A stretch of DNA of 64,000 nucleotides from CAYWPG01 sp964460035 (GTDB lineage Bacteria > Pseudomonadota > Gammaproteobacteria > Nitrococcales > AK92). The stretch spans positions 62,001 through 126,000 of the forward strand of contig CAYWPG010000003.1 of assembly GCA_964460035.1 (NCBI GenBank), written 5' to 3'. Of this stretch, positions 51,605-60,289 are shown in pieces. Under the pieces are notes generated by a model, which was given only the letters and a program-made list of their open reading frames with translations, was not told the origin of the DNA and did not search any database. Made by a program: the position numbers and the translations under genes. The number at the start of each line of letters is the position of its first letter. The first letter of the stretch is position 1.

Positions 51605-53725
51605 CTACATTCGTTTCCCGAACGACTTGATCAGGCTCGGGATATCGACGATCAGCGAAATCAGGCCATCGCCGGTAATAGTCGATCCGGCAATACCGGG
51701 CAGGCCATGCAACATTTTGCCCAGTGGTTTGATAACCACCTCTTCCAGCCCGAGCACTTCGTCGACCACGAAGCCTACCGCCTGGTTACCGATAACGACC
51801 GTAACCACCTGCCGCTCGCCCATGAGCTCCTTCGCGCCCTTGCTGCTCACGGCACCGTCCAGGCGCTGCAGCCAGCGCTCCAGGAAGAACAGCGGCATCG
51901 CCTTGTTGCGCACCATCACCACGAGACGCCCATCGACAACGTTCGTGCGTGCAGACTCGAGCTCGAAAATCTCCCGCACGACCGACATGGGCAGCGCGAA
52001 CTTGCGCCCCTGGACCATGACCATCAGCGTCGGCAGGATCGCCAGCGTCAACGGAACCTTGATGCGCATCGTGGTGCCAACGCCCAGCTTGGACTCGATC
52101 TCGATCGAGCCATTCAGCTGCGAAATACGCGTCTTCACCACATCCATGCCAACGCCTCGGCCCGAGACATCGGATGCCTGTGTCTTGGTCGAGAAACCGG
52201 GCAGGAAAATCAGGTTGAAGCAGTCTTGTTCATCGAGCCGGGCCGCGGTTTCCTTGTCGATGAGCCCTTTCTCCACGACCTTGCGACGCAACAGCTCCGC
52301 GTCCATGCCCTTGCCGTCGTCGGCAATCGTGAGCAGGATGTGGTCGCCCTCTTGCTCGGCGGCCAGCAGGATACGGCCCACGCGCGGCTTGCCCGCCATC
52401 TCGCGGTCGCCCGGCTCCTCGATACCGTGGTCCACCGCGTTGCGCACCAAGTGCACCAACGGATCGGCCAACGCCTCTACCAGGTTCTTGTCGAGATCCG
52501 TTTCCTCGCCGCGCAGCTCAAGCTCTACTTCCTTCTTAAGACTGCGAGCAAGGTCTCGTACCACGCGTGGGAAGCGGCCGAATACCTTCTTGATCGGCTG
52601 CATGCGGGTCTTCATCACCGCAGCCTGCAGATCGGAGGTGACCAATTCCAGATCGGAGACCGCTTGGTTCATGCGCTCGTCGTTGAGCAGCCCACGCAAG
52701 GTGCTCAGCCGGTTGCGCACCAATACCAGCTCGCCGACCAGATTCATAATGTCGTCGAGCTTGGCCGTATCGACCCGGACGGTGGTTTCCGCCTTGATGC
52801 CCCCCTTGGCCCCACGGTCGCCGCTTTGCGGTTCGGCCGTCGTTGCGCGGGCGGCGGGCTTGCTCGCCGGCGGCGCCGCTTTCGCGGCTTTGGGAGCTTC
52901 GTCAGGCTTGACAGCCGGAGCCGCATCCTGTGCCGCTGGGGGGGCCGCATCGGCCACCTTCGCCACAGCACCCTGGGGCCCCTTGCCCTTGCCGTGCAGG
53001 CTGTCGAGCAGCCTCTCGAACTCGTCGTCGGTGATCTCGTCGCTGCCCGCTGCAGAGGCATCGGTATCAGCGGCCGGCGCGGACGCCGGCGCAGCGGCAG
53101 CAGACTTAAGCTCGCCCTGGGGTGCCTTGCCTTCGCCGTGAAGGCTGTCCAGTAAGCGCTCGAACTCCTCTTCGGTAATGTCATCGCCACCGCCGACAGG
53201 CTCCGACGGAGGAGACAAGGTATCGAGCAACGCCTCGAACTCGGCATCGGCATCGTCCACACCGGGCTGCGCAACCGCTTCAGGGGCAGCCGGAGTCGAC
53301 GCAGCTTCCGGTGCAGCCTCCGGCGCCGCCTGTCCCTCGCCGGCGGCCAGGGCGACAAGCCGCTCCAGCAGCTCTTGCGGCGGTGGCGAAAGCTCGCGCC
53401 CCTCTTCCAGTTCGCCGAACATGGAGTTGACGACATCGAGCGACTGTAACACCGCGTCCATCAATTCGGGCGTAACGCTTATGTCGCCCTGACGCAGCAG
53501 ATTGAACAGATCCTCGGTGCGGTGGCAGATCTCTACGAGCGACTGGAGATTGAGAAAGCCGGCACCGCCCTTGATTGTATGGAAACCGCGAAAAACCGCG
53601 TTGAGCAGCTCGCCGTCGTCGGGGCGCTGCTCCAGATCTACCAGTTGCTCGCTGAGCGCCTCCAGTATCTCGCGGGACTCCACCAAGAAGTCCTGCACGA
53701 TATCGTCTTCAATGTCGATGCCCAT
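51605..53725 (-). CDS. cheA: Chemotaxis sensor histidine kinase CheA
   Basis: This 706-residue kinase has an HPt domain with His49 in FHTIKGGAGF, a dimerisation domain from about 316, the ATPase domain with the N-box HLVRNAVDHGIE, and a C-terminal CheW-like domain ending IVDIPSLIKSF. Between HPt and dimerisation the usual P2 domain is replaced by a low-complexity linker. The linker holds three copies of an EFExLLDxL motif (158-171, 181-205, 229-253), the last two followed by HGxGKxPQG. This may be the docking region for ParP or CheY. It phosphorylates CheY and CheB. Confidence 0.95.
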   Translation of the reverse strand: MGIDIEDDIVQDFLVESREILEALSEQLVDLEQRPDDGELLNAVFRGFHTIKGGAGFLNLQSLVEICHRTEDLFNLLRQGDISVTPELMDAVLQSLDVVNSMFGELEEGRELSPPPQELLERLVALAAGEGQAAPEAAPEAASTPAAPEAVAQPGVDDADAEFEALLDTLSPPSEPVGGGDDITEEEFERLLDSLHGEGKAPQGELKSAAAAPASAPAADTDASAAGSDEITDDEFERLLDSLHGKGKGPQGAVAKVADAAPPAAQDAAPAVKPDEAPKAAKAAPPASKPAARATTAEPQSGDRGAKGGIKAETTVRVDTAKLDDIMNLVGELVLVRNRLSTLRGLLNDERMNQAVSDLELVTSDLQAAVMKTRMQPIKKVFGRFPRVVRDLARSLKKEVELELRGEETDLDKNLVEALADPLVHLVRNAVDHGIEEPGDREMAGKPRVGRILLAAEQEGDHILLTIADDGKGMDAELLRRKVVEKGLIDKETAARLDEQDCFNLIFLPGFSTKTQASDVSGRGVGMDVVKTRISQLNGSIEIESKLGVGTTMRIKVPLTLAILPTLMVMVQGRKFALPMSVVREIFELESARTNVVDGRLVVMVRNKAMPLFFLERWLQRLDGAVSSKGAKELMGERQVVTVVIGNQAVGFVVDEVLGLEEVVIKPLGKMLHGLPGIAGSTITGDGLISLIVDIPSLIKSFGKRM

Positions 53726-53781
53726 GGCGAAAACCTACTCATTTGGTCCCATACCTCTCGGGTTCGGCGCCTACGCCAGTA

Positions 53782-54531
53782 CTAGAACCCAAGGCTGGAG
53801 AGGAGCTGATCGACATCGTCCTGGCCGTGAACGACGCCTGCATCCTTCGTACCGGGGACGTACGGCCCTTCCAGCCGCATCCCGGCGCTTTCATTCTTAT
53901 CGGCAGGTTCCCGCTTTTCCTCAACCATGCGGGCACCGGAGAGACGAATCAGATCCACCAGGCTTTGTTCGACCTCTTGCACCAGGTTAATCACCCGGCG
54001 AATGATCTGCCCGGTCAGGTCTTGATAGTCCTGGGCCATCAGCGCCTCGGTGAGATTGGCTTGAATCTGGCCGCCTTCGCTGCGGACGACCCCTAGGAAC
54101 TCGTCCAAGTCGCGGCTGAGCTGGCGGAACTCCTCGACAGTGAGTTGACGCGCGCGAAACTTGGCCCACTGCTCCTGAAGCACCTGCGCCCGCTCGGTCA
54201 CCTTATCGATCAGCGGTACGCTCGCATCGATCGCGTTGAGCGTGCGATGCGCCGCCTGCTCCGTCATGTTGATGACGTAATTCAGTCGCTCGCGGGCGTC
54301 GGGAATTTCGCTGGAGGCAATGTCGGACAACCGGCTGTCGAGCCTGAACGCCTTGATCGACTCGTGCAGCTCACGGGTGAGAGTGCCGATCTCGCGAAAT
54401 AGCGAAGTTTCTCGGATACGCGTCAACTCATCGACAATGGCCTCGGCTTCGGCGTGATCGCCTGCTTCAATAGCGGCGATCAGCGCACGTGCTGCCTCCA
54501 GATACCCGAGGTTTCTGCTCGCGTCGAACAA
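53782..54531 (-). CDS. cheZ: Protein phosphatase CheZ
   Basis: This 249-residue helical protein dephosphorylates CheY-P. It has the active-site pattern QDYQDLTGQIIRRV with the catalytic Asp and Gln of CheZ, and the C-terminal CheY-binding peptide VDQLLSSLGF. It starts 3 bp after the cheY stop, so they are co-translated. The frame begins MFDASRNLGYLEAA with no better start nearby. Confidence 0.93.
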   Translation of the reverse strand: MFDASRNLGYLEAARALIAAIEAGDHAEAEAIVDELTRIRETSLFREIGTLTRELHESIKAFRLDSRLSDIASSEIPDARERLNYVINMTEQAAHRTLNAIDASVPLIDKVTERAQVLQEQWAKFRARQLTVEEFRQLSRDLDEFLGVVRSEGGQIQANLTEALMAQDYQDLTGQIIRRVINLVQEVEQSLVDLIRLSGARMVEEKREPADKNESAGMRLEGPYVPGTKDAGVVHGQDDVDQLLSSLGF

Positions 54532-54534
54532 AGC

Positions 54535-54933
54535 TCACTCTCCCGCGTTGATGCGCTCAAAGATCTTTTCGATCTTTTCCTTCAACGTGATGGCAGTGAA
54601 CGGCTTGACGATGTAACCATTAACGCCTGCCTCAGCAGCGGCAATGATCTGCTCGCGCTTGGCTTCCGCCGTTACCATCAGAACGGGAAGCTTGGAGAGT
54701 GCCGGATCGGCGCGCACCGCTTTCAGAAGCTCCATACCCGTCATACCGGGCATGTTCCAGTCGGTGATGAGGAAATCGAATCCTCCCTTCTTGAGCATCG
54801 GCAGGGCGGTGCTGCCATCGTCGGCTTCTTGCGTATTGGTGAAGCCCAGGTCGCGCATCAGGTTCTTGATAATTCTGCGCATCGTGGAGAAGTCGTCCAC
54901 GATCAGAATTCTCATGTTCTTATCGATTGCCAC
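54535..54933 (-). CDS. cheY: Chemotaxis response regulator CheY
   Basis: This 132-residue single receiver domain has the acidic pair Asp13-Asp14, phosphoacceptor Asp58 in FLITDWNMPGM, the Thr in VTAEA and the conserved Lys in YIVKPF. The start is GTG, with AGAGGGGA upstream. Phosphorylated CheY binds the flagellar motor. It lies 109 bp after fliA. Confidence 0.95.
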   Translation of the reverse strand: MAIDKNMRILIVDDFSTMRRIIKNLMRDLGFTNTQEADDGSTALPMLKKGGFDFLITDWNMPGMTGMELLKAVRADPALSKLPVLMVTAEAKREQIIAAAEAGVNGYIVKPFTAITLKEKIEKIFERINAGE

Positions 54934-55042
54934 CGTTAAGTCCCCTCTAACAGGCGTATCACGCCCTTCGTGCCTTGATGGTAGGCATGCTGCGTACAGT
55001 CAAAGGTATTTGGTTTTCGCGACACGCGGCCCGGAGGAAAAG

Positions 55043-55771
55043 CTAGTCCTCGCTGACCCACTCGGCCATCTGAGTGCGAAGCTTTAGCATGATACGGCCG
55101 TGAATCTGGCTGACCCGCGACTCGCTTACCCCAAGCACTGCGCCAATCTCGCGCAGATTGAGCTCTTCGTCGTAATACAGAGCCATCACCAAGCGCTCGC
55201 GCTCGGGCAACGCAGCGATAGCCTGAGCCAGCGCCTTCTGAAAACCGTGCTCTTCGAGCATGCCCAGAGGACCCGGGCCTTCGGCGGCCGGCTCGTGCGC
55301 TTCGCCAAGCTCGGGGTCTTCTTCGTCAATGCTAAACAACTTCGAGCACGAAACGTCCTGCAGTATCTGATGATACTCGTCCAGCGTGATGCCCAATTCC
55401 TCGACGATCTCGGCATCGCTGGGATCGCGCCCAGTACGATTGGCCAGGCGCCGCACAGCCTCCGCGACTTCGCGTGCCTTGCGGTGCACGGAGCGCGGCG
55501 TCCAATCCATCCGCCGCACCTCATCGAGCATCGCGCCGCGGATGCGTATGCTCGCATAGGTCTGAAAACTCGCGCCTTGGGATGCGTCGTACTGCCGGGA
55601 AGCTTCCAGCAGTCCGATCATGCCCGCCTGGATCAGATCGTCCAGCTGCACCGCAGCCGGCAGACGCGCCATCAGATGATGCGCCAGCCGTTTGACCAAC
55701 GGGGCATGCTGGACGACGAAATCGTTCTCGCCTTGCCGTTGCACGGCACTGTACATCGCATGGCCGTTCAT
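55043..55771 (-). CDS. fliA: RNA polymerase sigma-28 factor FliA
   Basis: This 242-residue sigma factor has region 2 (LVKRLAHHLMARLPAAVQLDDLIQAGMIGLLEASRQYD), region 3 and a region 4 helix-turn-helix (LNLREIGAVLGVSESRVSQIHGRIMLKLR). It directs late flagellar and chemotaxis genes. I chose the ATG at 55771 (MNGHAM) because GGAGG lies 7 nt upstream. It overlaps the stop of a 36-codon frame as ATGA. Confidence 0.95.
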   Translation of the reverse strand: MNGHAMYSAVQRQGENDFVVQHAPLVKRLAHHLMARLPAAVQLDDLIQAGMIGLLEASRQYDASQGASFQTYASIRIRGAMLDEVRRMDWTPRSVHRKAREVAEAVRRLANRTGRDPSDAEIVEELGITLDEYHQILQDVSCSKLFSIDEEDPELGEAHEPAAEGPGPLGMLEEHGFQKALAQAIAALPERERLVMALYYDEELNLREIGAVLGVSESRVSQIHGRIMLKLRTQMAEWVSED

Positions 55772-55878
55772 AGCGCAGCCTCCGCGATGATGCATCGTGC
55801 GCACCCGGTGGCATCCGCCCAAGGGCCCCGTTCGGCATCGATGCGCAGGCTGTAAGATGTCTGCAAGCGCTTGGCCAT
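55768..55878 (-). CDS. Candidate 36-residue microprotein between flhG and fliA
   Basis: This ATG frame of 36 codons begins MAKRLQTSYSL and has a CARC pair at Cys26 and Cys29. Its ATG overlaps the flhG stop as TGATG, its stop overlaps the fliA start as ATGA, and AGGAGG (55886-55891) is placed 7 nt upstream. That is the layout of a translated, coupled gene rather than spacer DNA. I do not recognise a family. It may be a real regulator of FlhG, FlhF or FliA, or only a device that couples fliA translation to flhG. Confidence 0.55.
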   Translation of the reverse strand: MAKRLQTSYSLRIDAERGPWADATGCARCIIAEAAL

Positions 55879-56762
55879 CACATCGCCTCCTCGCCGCCCA
55901 TGCCGAAATGAATCAAACGCTCGACGAAGAACTCGAGGTGTCCTTCCGCGCTGGTGGGAAGCGGCCATTTCTCGACGCGCCGCGCCAGCTCCCCATACGC
56001 CCGCGCCGCCGCGCTGCCCGGATAAGCGAGCACCACGGGACGCTGACGCTGTACTGCGTTGCGCAGGAATTCGTCCTCCGGGATACACCCCGCATAGTCC
56101 AGCGTCACATCGAGAAAGCGCGTAGTCGCCTTGGAAAGCTTCTCGAACAAGCGCTGGCCTTCTTCGGCATCGCGGGTGCGATTGGCAACGATGTGCAACC
56201 GTTGCACCCCATAGCCGCAATTCAGCACCTTGATCAGCGCGTAAGCGTCGGTGATCGACGAAGGCTCGTCGCAGACCACCACCAGCACATCGCGGGCGGC
56301 GCGGGCAAAGCTGACCACGCCATCGGAAATGCCGGCAGCGGTATCCACGATCAGGTAATCCAGCTCATCGCTCAGTTCGCTGAAGCTGCGAATGAGCCCG
56401 ATATGCTCCGCGTGGCTCAGATCCGCCATCCGCTGGATACCGGACGACGCGGGCACGATCTTGATACCGCCGGGACCGTCGATAATCACCTCTTCCAGCG
56501 TCGACCGTCCCTCGATGACATGACCGAGGTTTCGGCGCGGGCTAAGGCCCAGCAACACGTCTACATTGCCCAGCCCTAGATCGGCGTCCATCAGCATGAC
56601 CTGACGTCCGAGCGCCGAGAGCGCCGCTGCCAGATTGACCGACACGTTGGTCTTGCCGACGCCGCCCTTGCCGCTGCTTACAGCGATTACTTTTACCGGT
56701 TTGGCGTTTGCCATCCGTCGCAGGCCTGCAGCCTGATCTTCGTTCAAGTAACTAGCTAGCAT
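55878..56762 (-). CDS. flhG: Flagellar number regulator FlhG (FleN; MinD-like ATPase)
   Basis: This 294-residue ATPase has the N-terminal activator motif DQAAGLRRM (9-17), which stimulates the FlhF GTPase, the deviant Walker A GKGGVGKTNV (31-40), DADLGLGNVDVLLG and the Walker B region DYLIVDTAAG. It limits flagellar number at the pole, in Pseudomonas also by restraining FleQ. The start overlaps the flhF stop by 11 bp. Confidence 0.94.
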   Translation of the reverse strand: MLASYLNEDQAAGLRRMANAKPVKVIAVSSGKGGVGKTNVSVNLAAALSALGRQVMLMDADLGLGNVDVLLGLSPRRNLGHVIEGRSTLEEVIIDGPGGIKIVPASSGIQRMADLSHAEHIGLIRSFSELSDELDYLIVDTAAGISDGVVSFARAARDVLVVVCDEPSSITDAYALIKVLNCGYGVQRLHIVANRTRDAEEGQRLFEKLSKATTRFLDVTLDYAGCIPEDEFLRNAVQRQRPVVLAYPGSAAARAYGELARRVEKWPLPTSAEGHLEFFVERLIHFGMGGEEAM

Positions 56763-58143
56763 TAGCCGTACCGTCGAACGTTAGCGCCAGCATTTCGTCA
56801 TCCAATTCCTGACGATAACGCTTGACGAGCGATATTGCCTTCTCGATCAACTTTTCGCCCCTGGCCGGCGTCAAGTCTTCCGGAACCCGCTGGCCGACGC
56901 CCAAATACGCCAACGGCACCCGATAACGCAGCGCGGCAGTCAGCACGCCGCCGAGACTGGTCGCCTCATCGAGTTTGGTGATCACGCACGCAGACGGCCG
57001 CACCCCCTTGAAAGCCCGCATCACCTCATTCATCGTCGCCAGTTGTGCGTTTGCCGACAGCACCAGGTAGCTGCGGATGTCGAATTTATTCTCCTGAAGC
57101 GTTTGGAACTGCTCGGACAGGCGTATATCGCGCTGCCCCATACCAGCCGTGTCTATCAACACGAGCCGCTTGCTACGCAGCGACTCCAGTACCTCGGTCA
57201 GCTCTTCCGGCGTCTTCGCCACATGCATGGGAACACCCAGAATGCGCGCAAAACTGCGCAGCTGGTCCTGTGCCCCGATCCGGAAATTATCGGTGCTGAT
57301 CAGCGCAACATGTTGTTTGCCATGGCGCAGCGCAAAGCGCGCTGCCAGCTTCGCGACGGTCGTGGTCTTGCCCACGCCCGTCGGCCCGATCATGGCCACG
57401 ATGCCGCCTTCTTCGAGCAGATTATGGGCCGACATGGGCAGATGCTGCTGAATCAGCGTCAGAATCCGCTCCCAGCAACGCTCCGGATCCACCCCGCCTT
57501 CCTTGTCTATCACATGCTCGACTAGCTTGCGGCAAATGTCCGGTGCCAATCCCATGTCCGCCAGCTGCCTGAGCAGCAACGCCCGTACTGGCTGCTGGCG
57601 TCCCATGTGGCTCCATTCCATCAGCGCGACCTGATTCTCGAACAGCGCGCGTAAAGTCCTGACCTCTTCGCGCAGCTCACGCAGTACCGGGTCTTGACTC
57701 CATTCGACCTGGATCGCCGCTGTGCGCCGCTTCTGTTCTTCCGCCTCTCTGGCTGCTGCGAGCGCTTCCGGATTCAGCGCCCGCGCCGGCTCGTCCACCG
57801 TGCGTGTCCGGCTGCGCAGCACCTCCTCAAGATCGTCATCGACAGCGACGTTGATTTTTTGGCGCTGCAGGCGCTCGGGCGTCACGTCGTTGACAGGCAG
57901 CTGAGCCCGGCGGCGCAGGTGCTCGAGCGTGCTGGCGAAACTATTGCGGGCCTCCAGTTGCGCATCCTCTTCCCGGCTAGCGGCGGCAGCGATCACGCGC
58001 TCGTCGTAGTCGATCGCCGAGATCACCTCCACGCCGCCTTCCACATTGCGGCTGGAGAGAATGACTGCGTCCGGGCCGTGCTCCTCACGAACCTTCAGCA
58101 TGGCCTGGCGCATGTTCTCAGCAAAGATACGCTTGATCTTCAT
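56752..58143 (-). CDS. flhF: Flagellar biosynthesis GTPase FlhF
   Basis: This 463-residue protein of the SRP GTPase family has a basic N-terminal B domain, an N domain from about 150, and a G domain with P-loop GPTGVGKT (253-260), STDNFRIGAQDQL, DTAGMGQRD and TKLDEA. It recruits flagellar components to the cell pole. GGGTGGG lies upstream of the ATG. It is followed by flhG, its regulator. Confidence 0.95.
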   Translation of the reverse strand: MKIKRIFAENMRQAMLKVREEHGPDAVILSSRNVEGGVEVISAIDYDERVIAAAASREEDAQLEARNSFASTLEHLRRRAQLPVNDVTPERLQRQKINVAVDDDLEEVLRSRTRTVDEPARALNPEALAAAREAEEQKRRTAAIQVEWSQDPVLRELREEVRTLRALFENQVALMEWSHMGRQQPVRALLLRQLADMGLAPDICRKLVEHVIDKEGGVDPERCWERILTLIQQHLPMSAHNLLEEGGIVAMIGPTGVGKTTTVAKLAARFALRHGKQHVALISTDNFRIGAQDQLRSFARILGVPMHVAKTPEELTEVLESLRSKRLVLIDTAGMGQRDIRLSEQFQTLQENKFDIRSYLVLSANAQLATMNEVMRAFKGVRPSACVITKLDEATSLGGVLTAALRYRVPLAYLGVGQRVPEDLTPARGEKLIEKAISLVKRYRQELDDEMLALTFDGTANAS

Positions 58144-58186
58144 AACCCACCCTTGTTCGTCCCCGCCGCCGCAGACCTAACCTGGG

Positions 58187-60283
58187 TTACAACCCGTCCT
58201 GGCCGACGTGCCCAACGATGCGAATCTGCTTGTCGTCGGGCACCTCGGTATAAGACAGCACGTGCAGGTTTGGAATGCTGTGCCGCGTCAGCCGATACAA
58301 CCAGCTGCGCAACTGCGGTGCGGTGAGCACCACGGCCGGTTGACCGGCCATTTCCTGTCTCTGTGCTGCCTCCGTCAGCGATTGCTGCAGGCGATCCGCA
58401 AGCCCCGGTTCGAAGCCGCCGACCCCATTTCCCGTCCCCTGCATCGTATCTAGCAATAACTGTTCCAACTGCGGCTCCAAGGTGATCACCGGCAGCTCGT
58501 TGCCCACGCCGCAAATGTTTTGAACGATCATGCGGCCTAACGCCTCGCGCACCGCCATCGTCAATTGCGCCGGATCGCGGGTGCGTGAGCCATGATCCGC
58601 CAAAGTTTCGACGATCGTGCGGGTATCGCGAATGGGGACCCGTTCGCTTAGCAGGTTCTGCATCACCTTGACCACTACCGACAGCGGCAGCGTATTGGGC
58701 ACCAGTTCCTCGACCAGCTTGGGCTGAGTCTGGCTGAGAATATCCAGCAGCTTCTGGACTTCCTCGTGGCCGAGCAGCTGATGGGCATTGTTCTGGATGA
58801 TCTGGCTAAGATGGGTAGCCACCACCGTGCCGGCGTCCACCACGGTATACCCCATCATTTGGGCATGGTCGCGCTGGGACGGCTCTATCCAATAGGCTTC
58901 CAGCCCGAAGGCGGGGTCGCGCGTCGGCGTGCCGTCGATCTTGCCGTGCACGGAACCGGGGTTGATCGCCATCTCGCGGTTGGGCTGTATATCCGCTTCC
59001 GCCAGCGGCACGCCGTGTATGCTGATACGGTAAGCGTTCGGCGCCAAGTCCAGGTTATCGCGGATGTGCACCGGCTGTATGAGAAATCCCAGGTCCTGCG
59101 ACAGCTTCTTGCGCACGCCCTTGATGCGGGTAAGCAACTGCCCGCCTTGTTTGCGATCCACCAGCGGAATGAGGCCGTAACCCACCTCGAGCCCAATTAC
59201 GTCCACCGGCGGCACATCGTCCCAGGTAAGCTCCCTCTGCTCGGGCAGCACCTCGGGTCTGGGCGCGGCTTGCGCGGTGGTTTGCTCCTCGCGCTCGCGT
59301 TCGCTCTGACTCTTCTTTACGTACCATGCGGCCGCGCCGCACAGCAGGGCGAAGGTGAGAAAGGGCAGATTCGGCATGCCGGGAATCAGGCCCAGGAGCC
59401 CCACGATGGCGGCAGCGACGATCAACACCTGCGGGTTGTTGAACATCTGCCCGAGCATGGCTCCGGACATGTCCTGCGCATCGGATACACGAGTCACCAG
59501 AATCGCCGTCGCGGTTGAGAGCAACAGCGCCGGGATCTGCGCCACCAGACCGTCACCTATGGTCAGCAAGGTGTACGTGCGAAGCGCCTCGGTGAAAGGC
59601 AGCTGGTGCTGCAACAGGCCGATGCCTATCCCGCCGATGACGTTGATGAACAGAATCAATATGCCGGCGATGGCGTCGCCGCGTACGAACTTGCTGGCAC
59701 CGTCCATCGCGCCGTAGAAATCGGCCTCCTGCGCAACCTCCGCCCGCCGCTCACGGGCCTGATCCTGAGTGATCAGGCCGGCGTTCAGATCGGCGTCTAT
59801 AGCCATCTGCTTGCCCGGCAGGGCGTCCAGGGTGAAACGCGCGCTTACCTCGGAAATACGGCCGGCGCCTTTGGTGACCACAACGAAGTTGATGATCACC
59901 AAGATCACAAAGACCACGAAGCCGACCGCGAAATTGCCGCCCACCACGAACTCGCCGAACGCCTCGATCACCTTGCCGGCCGCGCCAGTGCCGTTGTGCC
60001 CCTCCAGCAATACCACACGGGTGGAGGCCACGTTCAACGCCAGGCGGAACAGCGTGGCCACTAGCAGCACAGTCGGAAACAACGCGAAATCCAGCGGACG
60101 CAGCGTGTAGATCGCGACCAGCAGAACCACCAGCGACAACACGATGTTGAAGGTGAACAGCATGTCGAGAACCAGCGGCGCCAGCGGGATGACCATCATC
60201 ATCAGCAGGGCGATCACCATTAGCGGTGTGCCTATCCCGCGGCGGCCTATCTCGCGGAAAATGTTGAGCGCGACAGCGTTCAT
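58187..60283 (-). CDS. flhA: Flagellar type III export gate protein FlhA
   Basis: This 698-residue protein has about eight N-terminal membrane segments and the FHIPEP-family stretch FVKGDAIAG-like (SKFVRGDAIAGILILFINVIGG). A large cytoplasmic ring-forming domain from about 350 is the docking platform for export substrates and chaperones. Length and order match the family. It is 6 bp from flhB. Confidence 0.96.
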   Translation of the reverse strand: MNAVALNIFREIGRRGIGTPLMVIALLMMMVIPLAPLVLDMLFTFNIVLSLVVLLVAIYTLRPLDFALFPTVLLVATLFRLALNVASTRVVLLEGHNGTGAAGKVIEAFGEFVVGGNFAVGFVVFVILVIINFVVVTKGAGRISEVSARFTLDALPGKQMAIDADLNAGLITQDQARERRAEVAQEADFYGAMDGASKFVRGDAIAGILILFINVIGGIGIGLLQHQLPFTEALRTYTLLTIGDGLVAQIPALLLSTATAILVTRVSDAQDMSGAMLGQMFNNPQVLIVAAAIVGLLGLIPGMPNLPFLTFALLCGAAAWYVKKSQSEREREEQTTAQAAPRPEVLPEQRELTWDDVPPVDVIGLEVGYGLIPLVDRKQGGQLLTRIKGVRKKLSQDLGFLIQPVHIRDNLDLAPNAYRISIHGVPLAEADIQPNREMAINPGSVHGKIDGTPTRDPAFGLEAYWIEPSQRDHAQMMGYTVVDAGTVVATHLSQIIQNNAHQLLGHEEVQKLLDILSQTQPKLVEELVPNTLPLSVVVKVMQNLLSERVPIRDTRTIVETLADHGSRTRDPAQLTMAVREALGRMIVQNICGVGNELPVITLEPQLEQLLLDTMQGTGNGVGGFEPGLADRLQQSLTEAAQRQEMAGQPAVVLTAPQLRSWLYRLTRHSIPNLHVLSYTEVPDDKQIRIVGHVGQDGL

Positions 60284-60289
60284 TACGGT

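Noticed and set aside
51707..53155. Long open frame (482 codons) opposite cheA
   Set aside because: Antisense shadow of a high-GC gene; no start signal, no domain, low-complexity basic composition.
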